Shown one piece after another: positions 31,085 through 39,195 of a stretch of DNA of 39,195 nt. How positions within the stretch are numbered: the first letter of the stretch is position 1; each line of letters opens with the position of its first letter. Position numbers and translations under genes: made by a program. The notes beneath the pieces are model-generated. The model worked only from the letters and a program-made list of their open reading frames with translations, was not told the origin of the DNA and searched no databases. The stretch is from Lingula anatina (Eukaryota > Brachiopoda > Lingulata > Lingulida > Lingulidae). The DNA lies in the NCBI RefSeq assembly GCF_001039355.2, contig NW_019775336.1:120984-160178 (forward strand). The letters are read 5' to 3'.

Positions 31085-31760
31085 GGGTCTTATCATATGT
31101 TGTACAATGTAAAGGATACACATTGTAAAGTGCGGGTTAGTTTATTTGCTTTTCTTTGAACTAGAGAGATATCAGAATGAAGAACACATTACTCACTACC
31201 CCTGTACGTGGTCTCAACCACAAGTGTGCTTTTTCTCACCTAACACAATCTGCCCCTAATAAACCGTAGGACTAGCTCGTTTAATGTTGTTATTCAGAAG
31301 TCAGTTTTAAGTTGAAATTGCTATGCTTACGCCATGACTGTTGTCTGGTAATTTGGTGTATTCAAGGAGTTCCATCAGAACTTGGAACTGATAGAACTCC
31401 TTGTTGCATTCAAACCAACATCAAATGTGACACTGTGAAACTAATTAAAATGTGACAATTTTTTTATTTTTCATTGAACTTTGGCTCATTGCATGCACTC
31501 AGTTCACTGCGCTTAAATTGCTACTAATTAAAACAGCTGCGCAAGCATTTATTTGCCATTGAAAAAATAAACAAAAATCAACATTATAATGGGGAAGGGA
31601 ACAACTGAAAGAAAATAAATATTAATTAGAAAATTCAGGGTTAATTATATTGCTTGTCAGGTAGTTTCACACAGTAGCAGTTGTGAATGTAATGATTCTT
31701 AATAATACTTTGTCTAGAAACCTCTTTTCAAAGCAAGTTGGCTTGCACCTTTTCAACCAC
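31085..31760. repeat. Unknown interspersed repeat, right arm copy
   Basis: Shares GTGTGCTTTTTCTCACCTA, CAACTGAAAGAAAAT and GGTAGTTTCACAC blocks with 18060-18735, 22922-23620, 36600-37430 and, inverted, 29000-29640. No reading frame or terminal structure is recognised. It contains the 41-bp hairpin at 31363-31403. Confidence 0.6.
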
Positions 31761-31984
31761 ACTATTTTCTGTATTTAGTATTTAGCTATTTTTAAATGCC
31801 TCATTTTTCTTACAGTCTACATTTTCAAACTGTACCTTTTCTTGACATGTCATCTTCGTATGAGATCTATATTTCACAATAAAAACATTGTGAATAACTC
31901 ATAGAAATATAATATATTCTGTTTTACCACAAAAATGGCAGTTATAGCTATAATTCTGATATCTGAGCTTGTCTTTATACCACG

Positions 31985-32225
31985 TGACCTCCAAAGATGG
32001 CTATACTCTGTTAAAATCTCTTAAGAGATATACGGTTGTCCCATCCTCAGAGCCCTGTGTTTCTTCAACAAATCACCCTTGCCAGACGAAAGCTGTGAGC
32101 AAGTGCGTTGTCACAATGAAGCCAGTAGCATCTCTGAAGTCACTTCTTGCAAATGGAGTGAGATTTCTGTTGAGAATGTTACAGTAAAATGCCCCTGTTA
32201 CGTTTTGTTCCAAAAGGAACAATGT
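31985..32225 (-). pseudogene. Decayed Tc1/mariner-type transposase fragment, right arm
   Basis: Minus-strand counterpart of 28480-28710, with the same FRDATGFI and NALAHSFRLA blocks. An extra CC/indel near 32076 breaks the frame further. Confidence 0.5.
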
Positions 32226-32394
32226 ACTAATACCATGGGCTTCGAATGTTCTCCAAATGCGGACTTATCTAACACCTCAGGCGATATTATCCTACACACA
32301 CCTTTCCAAGAGGCATTTTTTAACATGTCTATGGATCCTCATTGGACCATCGATGGGATACAAGAAATAATTTGAATCTGCATCAAAACCGACT

Positions 32395-32815
32395 TCCTTA
32401 CAGTGATGGATGGCCAGGTTCAGGTGCCTGTGGGATCACTGAACGGAGCATTCTCAGCTGATATCTCACACCATCTTCAAGAACAGACTTTGGGGTTAAC
32501 TCCAGACTTCATCATGACTGCACACTTGCTCACACCTCGCGCCTGGCAAGTGGTTTGTTGTAGAAACACATTGCTTTAAGGATGGAACCACCATCTTTGA
32601 GCCCTGATATTAAATTTACTAATCCACTGTGACATGAATTGGAGTGTGCAATGAAAAGGAGAACCAACCCCATAAACACATGGACCAACTCCCCCAACTT
32701 GTTTAAGAAGAATGGGACAATATCCCACAAAACAGAATTGTTACCCGTGTTGAAGACTTGTCGCGCCGTCTACAGGAGATAATTGCAGTATACGGTAGAC
32801 GCACACGCACACCCT
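32395..32815 (+). pseudogene. Decayed Tc1/mariner-type transposase C-terminal region, right arm
   Basis: Successive blocks read in about one frame: HHDCTLAHTSRLASGLL, KHIALRM, SLSPDIKFTNPL, HELECAMKRRTNP, DQLPQLV, stop, EEWDNIPQNRIV and RRLQEII. These follow the order of Tc1-like transposase C-termini (AHTSR, SPDxNPIEHxW, RR, QL..EEW..IP, ..MRRR). Family NPIEH has decayed to TNPL-stop-HEL. Several stops show it is non-functional. It lies close to the oppositely oriented fragment at 31985-32225. Confidence 0.55.
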
Positions 32816-33912
32816 AATGCTAATTGTGTGTGAATTTGGTGACATTTGGTGGCGTCTTTTCAATTTAATAAAGATTGCTTTACATCTGTAGAAGTCACAG
32901 TGAAACAGTGGATTTGAGGGGGTACCTCTTATAAATTTTACTAAATGGTATAAAATGTGTATATTTTCACCACTATTTTGTATTTTTTTTAACCATTCAT
33001 CATGTTAGACACGGTATCTGTAATAAAAAGCAGTACAAGTAGCGTACATTTAGGATTCTGGAATCATTGGATGCCATGTTGTCTATGATGTTTAAAAGTT
33101 GTAAATACAAGAAAGTAAGAATAACGTTTGTTTATGGAAACAATGATAATCTTTATACATGTACCTGTACATAAAAAGCCTGCATGAGCTACATGTAATA
33201 ATGCTTTTACAATATTGATTACAATGATTAATCTATGACGAAAATTTTTACAAGGCCTAGGCTATACACATTACTGCCAGTTCTAACATCAAGTAATACA
33301 GATAAGGTCGTTGATTCATTGCCCCATAGCAAACAAGTTTAATGTGACCGTCGTTAGTCGTAATAGCCGCGTGTAATCTGCGCTAGGCAACTTATAGGTA
33401 AAGACACCCATCGGCAATAATTTGACCCCCCCCCCCACACCGCAATTAAAGTAAATAAAAATGATTAAATAGAATTTATCTTAATTCATTTTCGTAGCTG
33501 TCCATCTCTCTTTGCGTAAGCTATTTCAATAAGTAAACAAATTCATCATGATTGTTATTAAATTTTGGGCTTGTGTTTCGATCTTTCTCGTGTTTTCAGC
33601 TTGAGATTAAAAAAATTACCACAACATGAATAGACAAAGGAAATAAATTTCTGGATTATCAGTTAAAATATAATACTTTGTACATATTTCTCAAATCGAG
33701 GTCAAACAACATAAATCAGTTTCTTGGCCGCTAAGGAGCGCGGTGTATTTCATTTTTATGACCCAGAGTGTCAAGGGTGAATGGACACTAAACTGTATTA
33801 CCTACATGCTTCGGTAGGCAAGGTGTCCAGTGATATATGAAATTAAGGATGTATTGCCAGATAAAAGAGAACACTGTGCGCACAATCTTATAGGCGGGGT
33901 CCTACAGGTACA
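32816..33912. other. Spacer and promoter module of SRCR copy 8
   Basis: No gene. 33041-33597 matches 7910-8496 closely. A C run lies at 33426-33437. A diverged promoter foldback is near 33760-33850 (the inner GGACAC/GTGTCC is kept, the outer arms are degenerate). Confidence 0.55.
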
Positions 33913-33937
33913 TGACGTCTTAGGTTAGGCTATAAAG
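33913..33937 (+). promoter_or_regulatory. Core promoter of SRCR copy 8 (TGACGTCT + TATA box)
   Basis: TGACGTCT (33913-33920) followed by TTAGGTTAGGC and TATAAAG (33931-33937), 102 bp before the ATG. Confidence 0.6.
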
Positions 33938-34032
33938 GTGCATGATATCCAATTTTATCATATTTCTTCACTTTTGCAAATCACCTTTAAAGTCAAGTAC
34001 TTTGGAGTTTAATCCAGCTCCGCTTATTTAAA

Positions 34033-35237
34033 ATGACGAGAAACCTATTTTTTGCGGTAGCGGTTACCATGTTGGGTGTTTTAAACGCCCAGAAAGATGT
34101 GATGGCGAATTCAACGTATCCTCTCCCAACGCAGAAAGTTAACAACTACATTGGCGCCGATGGCTTAGCGGCTTGGATAAAAAGCTGGCTGGGCGTACTA
34201 AGCCAAGAGATTTACACTGCCAGAATCAAGGATGAAAACCTTACGGCTGAAGTTGAAGAGCTACAGCGATCCGATAACAGCTTCAATAAAACTCTTCATG
34301 ACGTTCAACAGAAAGTAAATGGGATACAATCCGTCGCCTCTACCCAAGCAGAAAAGGTGGCACTAACAAACCAGGTGACAACACTGAAGCAGCAGCTGCA
34401 ACAGTTAAGAGATTCCTCACAAAGGGAGAGGACATTGCTGACGAACAAAATGCAGAGCCTTGAACTGCAATTGCAGCAGCAGTCCACACTGGTGAAACAA
34501 ACATCCAAAGGTTTAAGTCAAATAGTCGCAGGTGCGTTGCTCTTAAATTTCAACATTCGCTGAGTACGTTTGCATTTTGATGAAAAAAATATAATTCTGT
34601 TCTTTGCGAAGCTGAGTTAATTCTTCTGTATTTTTTGCTTATTTGTTTGCTTTTAGAAAACTAATACCATTTTGTAAGCGTCAATTGATTTCAGATTAGG
34701 TCGGACGCAAGAACAATACAAGGGGTTTCAATGCGTATTTGGATACTGCATGGAAATATCTATATTTCAAGAGAAATCAGTGTATATGATATATGTTAAA
34801 TACAAGTATTTATGAAAAGGGATTGTGCAAGCCTATCATATTAAAGGTTTTTATTCACTTATCTTAATAATTAAGAAATATTTCACTTTGTTTCAGGGCC
34901 AATACGTTTGGCAAATGGAGGTCATTCGCGTGAGGGCAGAGTGGAGGTCTTCTACAACGGGGAATGGGGAACAGTCTGCGATGACAGTTTTGACGAAAGA
35001 GATGCTGGGGTTGTCTGCAGACAGCTGGGGTACCCGACCTCCATTCCAATCGTTTACCAAAGCGCCCAATTAGGACAAGGTACGGGCAAGATATGGCTAG
35101 ATGATGTAGGATGCACAGGGACTGAAGATAAAATTGCCTTTTGTACGCACAGTGTTTGGGGTAAACACAACTGTGGCCATCATGAAGATGTTGGTGTGGC
35201 CTGCGCGCCTCCCCCCATGCCCACACCAGCATTATAA
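34033..35237 (+). CDS. SRCR copy 8: secreted coiled-coil SRCR protein (type B)
   Basis: Exons 34033-34531 and 34897-35237 with a 365-bp phase-1 intron (CAG/GTGCG, TTTCAG), giving 279 residues. One Asn codon is missing (KVNGIQ for KVNNGIQ), shortening the coiled coil by a residue. The N-terminal half ([38 protein letters not shown]) is the copy 2 form. The later half ([20 protein letters not shown]) and SRCR are the copy 3 form, so this is the reciprocal mosaic of copy 4. The SRCR shows [42 protein letters not shown] and VAC, with tail PPPMPTPAL. Promoter and both exons are complete. There is no N inside the gene, which makes this mosaic harder to blame on assembly. Confidence 0.85.
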
Positions 35238-35510
35238 CACTGAATGTTTACACACTTTCCAAGGGATCCCAACTATACCAGTACATTTAAAAGCGGCGTC
35301 CAGGAAAGGGAGCTATCATTTGCTATGTATTTAGATAATATGTGCGATGTACAATTAGTTAAATTCGGAATCTAAACTCAGAGTAAGATTTAAAGTTCAA
35401 GAATTATATCTTTAGAACGCATTTCAACAAGGGAAATCTCTTCGTTAGGTGAGTAGCACTGTGGGGAAGTAATGCTGCGGGAAGCTTCTTTTATACAAAT
35501 TTGAACACTA
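35238..35510. other. 3' flank of SRCR copy 8
   Basis: Parallels 14913-15210 downstream of copy 3. No gene and no clear AATAAA signal were seen. Confidence 0.5.
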
Positions 35511-35750
35511 GCGGAGACCGGGGCTAGTTGGACCCCGGGGTAAGTTGGCCCCCCATCAATTTATGAAAAAAGTAACTCTGGGGTTAAAGAATTGATCACA
35601 TCATTTTGTAAAGTGACCATATCCAATTGTGCTAAGAAACTGTCGGCAGTGAATCCAAATGAAATAATTTAGCATCTTAAAGTAACTGTATTTAAGAGAC
35701 TTGATGGGGAGGCCAACTTACCCCGGGGTCCAACTAGCCCCGGTCTCCCC
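35511..35750. mobile_element. Mariner-type MITE with ~50-bp inverted ends (GGAGACCGGGGCTAGTTGG)
   Basis: About 239 bp. The left end GGAGACCGGGGCTAGTTGG runs through CCCCGGGGTAAGTTGGCC, and the right end is its reverse complement. A TA lies immediately outside each end. The copy 3 flank at about 15205-15220 has the uninterrupted site (AACACTATATAAG), proving a recent insertion. A TA target favours the Tc1/mariner group. There is no coding capacity. Confidence 0.8.
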
Positions 35751-36261
35751 TATATACATGTAAGTTTACAAAGAAATCAGTAAATATATGTCACAGGCAG
35801 GATTGAAATTCAGGCTGATTTTAAATATGCCTAAGAGAAATTGAAATTTCAATCTTGCCTAGGTGAGTTTTAAATCGGCCTAGGCCAGATCGAAATAGAA
35901 ATTAACAGACATTTTCAAATTATAAATTCATTAATCACATCCTTAATAAAGCCATTTTAGTTTTATATATTGATCTGTAGAAATAAACTGCAGCTGCGCT
36001 TAACAATAACAATGCTGAAGATTTTTCCTTTTCAAAATGTAGGATTTTAAAACACATATTTTAGTAAATAAACTGCTTCTTCTTGAATTTATCCGAGGAT
36101 ATTTGGTCATTTTTAACAAATAGCTCCCATGGATTTAAGTCGCAATACATTATCAAATTAACCATCAGTTATGACCCGAGGATGAGATGGGTTAGCTCGT
36201 AGATGTAGGAAATCAGTGTGAGAATTTACAAAACGTCGCTTTGAACAGCGTTTGTGTGAGT

Positions 36262-36299
36262 TGTGTGTGTGTGTGTGTGTGTGTGTGGGGGGGGGGGGG
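36262..36299. repeat. TG microsatellite plus poly-G
   Basis: TG dinucleotide tract followed by 13 G residues, paralogous in position to 4962-5037. Confidence 0.9.
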
Positions 36300-36513
36300 A
36301 ACATACCCGCGTAAAAAGTCACTTTGTAAAAATAACTCGATTCAGGACTGGACCGTGTTTTAACAGCACCCTTTGCAGCGATGCGTAAGATGCATGGATA
36401 AGTGACTTACCCGGTACGTGTACTTCCTAGATTTCCTGCAGAGAACGTGACTTACATACGCAGATAAAAAATATTTTCTCATTATAAACGCTTTTAAATG
36501 AGAAGTGTAGAGT

Positions 36514-36590
36514 TCATTGGCTCCCCATCTGTCCACAAGCACACCCTATTCCCCACTTTAAACCCCATATTCTTTAAATACAACTAGTTA
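36514..36590 (-). pseudogene. Short 3' fragment of a TMEM70-family-like gene
   Basis: The minus strand encodes the KNMGFK to LWTDG portion seen at 29683-29825 and in the gene at 5692-6702. It is truncated on both sides and directly joined to unrelated sequence at 36513. Confidence 0.6.
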
Positions 36591-36942
36591 TAATTTCAAA
36601 TGAATAGGGTCTTATCATGTGTTGTAAAGGATACACATTGTAAAGTGCGGGTTAGTTCATTTGCTTTTCCTTGAACTAGAGTGACATCAGAATGAAGGAC
36701 ACAATACTCAACACATGGTCTCAACCACAAGTGTGCTTTTTGCTCACCTAACACATTCTGCCCCTTACAACCCTAGTTTTATTCACAAGTAGAAATATTG
36801 CCTCACATATCAACATCTCACATCCACTGAATAAACCATAGGACTAGCTTGTTTAATTTCATTATTCAGGGGTCGAAATCAGTTTTGTTAGTTGAAATTG
36901 CTATGCTTACGCCATGACTGTTGTCTGGTAATTTGGTGTATT

Positions 36943-36983
36943 CAAGGAGTTCCAACAGAACTTGGAACTGTTGGAACTCCTTG
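36943..36983. repeat. 41-bp perfect hairpin insert
   Basis: 16-bp perfect arms CAAGGAGTTCCAACAG / CTGTTGGAACTCCTTG around loop AACTTGGAA. Relative to 31363-31403, both arms changed together at one pair (T:A to A:T). Confidence 0.75.
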
Positions 36984-38209
36984 TTGCATTCAAACCAATA
37001 TCAAATGTGACACTGTGAAACTAATTAAAATGTGACAATTTTATTTTTCATTGAACTTTGGCTCATTGCATGCCCTCAGTTCAGTGCACTTAATTTGATA
37101 TTAATTAAAATAGCTGCGTTAGCATTTATTTGCCACTGAAAAAATGAACAAAAATCAACATTATAATGGAGAAGGTGACAACTGAAAGAAAATCAATATT
37201 AAATATAACATCCAGGGTTGATTATATTGCTTGTCAGGTAGTTTCACACAAAAGAACCTGTGAATGTAATGATTCTTAATAATACTATGTCTAGAAACCT
37301 CTTTTCAAAGCAAGTTGACTTGCACCTTTTCAGTCAAACTAATCTGATATTTAAAATACTGTTCTGTATTTTTAAATGCCTCACTTTTCTTACATTCTAC
37401 ATTTTCAAACTGTACCTTTTTTGACATGTCATACACAAATTTTCTCTCTTATGTGATAAATTACTTTTCAAAATATTTCATGTTTTAAGCATTACCTGCA
37501 AAAAAAAATACTTGGGAAAAATTATTAATTCATTCTACTCAAAATTAATAAATAATTTCCATAAAAACAATAGGCTAAGAAGAAAAATAAAGACTTAGAA
37601 TTAGTTCACAGTACAGACAATTTTTACAATTTTATACAGATTCACCTTGGAAAAGTGACAGTGAATAGACAATTTTCCAGTATAGATAAGAATGACACAA
37701 GAACATAATATTTTAAGCTATTACCAATCCCAATCAACAACTGTGGCAAGTCTCCTTTTTAAGGTGCACAATGAGCATAAGACCTTACATCGTTGCAAGA
37801 ATTAATTTTTCTAGACAGGTCAACATTTTTTCCTTCATCAGCAAGACATATTATATCCAATACCTTTCACAGACTTACAATCTATAAAACTGTCTTTAAT
37901 TCCAAGTTTGTCAATTCTGTGTCACCCCCATTTTGGAAATGCATGCTTATAGATTATACAGTACATGTATGTATATACTGGTGAATTTTTTTTGTTGGTA
38001 AAAATTAGAAATTGGTGATAACGTGATATTGCTGTAATTTTTACGATTTTATCATTTTTTTTCTCCTTTGCAATTTGAAGGTCTCATGCGCATTGTTTGG
38101 CATAAACAATGTCATGTAACTTTTTTTTTTTCAATGTACCATTCCAGCCAGAAGCAATTCTTTCCTCTCTCAGATATCTCAAGTCAACTATACATAATAA
38201 GCAAACAAA

Positions 38210-38596
38210 TCAAGATGTCCCCCTTCTTCTTGAATGTTTATTTTTTAGCCTTCGTAAAAATGAAAAGAACGGTATTGTCGTCTTTTTCTTCTTCTTTGGC
38301 ACAATTGGAGTCAAGACAGTCTGTGACTTCGGCAACAATGCTTGTGGATTTGACATCATCAAACATGGAGGTGTCTGTGACACTTGGGAAGACGGAGCTG
38401 ACATGAAGTTCCCGGTGGTCAATGCATTGGTCATCACCAATTTGTGGACGTGCGCTCGACAAACTATGCAGCATAAAGGCAGACTGCGTTGACTTATGGC
38501 GGCTTGGATTGTCTTGATAAAGCAGCGGCGGCAGACGACACGGTGTCCGCAAGGTTGTGTTACTATGGAAGCCTTGCCGCTGAAGCATATGATACA
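38210..38596 (-). CDS. Terminal exon of a RING-finger (C3HC4) protein
   Basis: On the minus strand a pyrimidine-rich tract ends in TTTTCCAG at 38597, and the exon opens in phase 0 with TGT. It encodes 128 residues to a stop at 38210-38212. The RING finger occupies the first ~50 residues: C-x2-C (CIIC), 11 residues, CGH, x3, C-x2-C (CRRC), then C-x2-C (CIVC) after LPLC. This matches the C3HC4 spacing that binds two zinc ions and typically recruits an E2 enzyme, so ubiquitin ligase activity is likely by family. The remainder is Ser/Pro-rich and ends in a basic region (PKKKKK, KHSRRRGTS). Earlier exons lie to the right or beyond the window. An unspliced start at 38629 is less likely because its leader is the pyrimidine tract. 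Confidence 0.7.
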   Translation of the reverse strand, partial: CIICFSGKASIVTQPCGHRVVCRRCFIKTIQAAISQRSLPLCCIVCRAHVHKLVMTNALTTGNFMSAPSSQVSQTPPCLMMSNPQALLPKSQTVLTPIVPKKKKKTTIPFFSFLRRLKNKHSRRRGTS

Positions 38597-39195
38597 CTGG
38601 AAAAGATAAAAATAAACAAATTGACACATCAGTCACCAGCAAATCACACAATACCCAGTGATCACAGTGACTCCTTGTTCTACTAAATAATTTCTAGGTC
38701 TTTATATATCAAATGTTATATAATTCAGTGATACAGCTGTATTCTATGGGAATTTAACTGTTATATTATATAACATTAATAACCTTTGATTAAACTGAAT
38801 CATAGTAAGTTTATAAACGTGGCTCATAGCTTTGTTAAATCATCATCAATATTCAACCATTCACACTTCACACCATTCCCAATGAATATATCAACCTAGC
38901 TACATAAAATATGCACTTACTCCATGGGGACTCATGCTGAATGCAATCAGATTTCCATATTAACATGTTGGCATTGAGTAGAATATAGAAAACTGGTGAT
39001 TATTATAATAAGTATGTTGGAAACAAGAGGAGGCATGTCAATGTGTTAATCTGGTTGCATTCAGCAAGACTCCCTGTGGAGTTAGTGCACAGTAGCTAGG
39101 TCTATAAATCCAATGTCAATGGGCCCTAAGTTGTCCACAGCACAGATTCAAATGAAAAAAAAAAAAAAAAAAAACAAAAGATCCAAATGAGTTTT
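38597..39195. other. Intron of the RING gene with an imperfect palindrome
   Basis: No exon is recognised. Arms at 38895-38967 and 39034-39100 form an imperfect inverted repeat (CCTAGCTAC, ACTCCA, GCTGAATGCAA and CATG blocks in both). A 20-base A run lies near 39156-39175. Confidence 0.5.

Larger units (their letters stand above)
30453..34311 (+). repeat. Right arm of the large inverted duplication
   Basis: Mirror of 26067-30451, ending inside exon 1 of SRCR copy 8 where the left arm meets the N at 26066. It lacks the CACTA MITE and a segment of about 190 bp present in the left arm. Scattered substitutions distinguish the arms. Confidence 0.85.
35751..38209. other. Non-coding region between the array and the RING gene
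   Basis: Contains a small inverted repeat (about 35797-35864), a TG/G-run tract (36262-36299), a forward copy of the palindrome-centre segment (about 36325-36480), a TMEM-like 3' fragment (36514-36590) and the unknown repeat (36600-37430) with a perfect 41-bp hairpin (36943-36983). From about 37440 to 38209 the DNA looks single-copy and may include the 3' UTR of the minus-strand RING gene. No gene is recognised there. Confidence 0.5.

Noticed and set aside
32530-32730. Minus-strand 66-codon hydrophobic frame
   Set aside because: Antisense to the transposase remnant with the EEWDNIPQ block.
38068-38492. Plus-strand frames of 112 and 127 codons opposite the RING exon
   Set aside because: Shadow frames. 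The minus strand has the RING motif and a good splice acceptor.

Overview
The window is AT-rich, intron-containing animal DNA. Signs of this are phase-1 introns, TATA boxes, AATAAA signals, many short inverted-repeat transposons, a LINE 3' end, a Penelope-like element and frequent ACATGTA-type words. The abundance of single-domain SRCR genes, together with the repeat style, suggests a marine invertebrate deuterostome, most likely an echinoderm such as a sea urchin. That assignment is inference. Single N characters at 8497, 15239, 26066 and 30452 mark joins between assembled pieces. All four lie in or beside repeated sequence, so the long-range order is uncertain.

The core (about 1.8-36.3 kb) is a tandem array of eight related two-exon genes. 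Five look intact (9305-10702, 13183-14912, 15256-16668, 20681-22043, 34033-35237). One has a frameshift (2153-3387) and two are cut by the join at 26066. Exon 1 encodes a signal peptide, a conserved [10 protein letters not shown] region and a long Gln-rich coiled coil. A phase-1 intron follows, then exon 2 encodes one six-cysteine SRCR domain and a short Pro-rich tail. The predicted products are secreted, oligomeric, soluble scavenger-receptor-like proteins of about 280 residues with no membrane anchor. There are two SRCR types, called A and B here. The 5' half of exon 1 is shuffled relative to the 3' half plus SRCR type, which points to gene conversion or recombination inside exon 1. A TATA box about 100 bp before the ATG, a TGACGTCT site and an upstream foldback are shared between copies, suggesting co-regulation.

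Other genes are a probable TMEM70/TMEM186/TMEM223-family mitochondrial membrane protein on the minus strand (5692-6702), with three decayed 3' fragments elsewhere, and the last exon of a RING-finger gene on the minus strand (38210-38596).

Mobile DNA includes a LINE 3' end (1-475), a Penelope-like GIY-YIG fragment with 159-bp inverted ends and a 13-bp target duplication (3440-4368), decayed Tc1/mariner transposase pieces, and several MITEs. Four MITEs can be dated by paralogous empty sites. Bases 26067-30451 and 30453-34311 form a large inverted duplication around an N. It could be real, but it fits two haplotypes assembled head to head at least as well.
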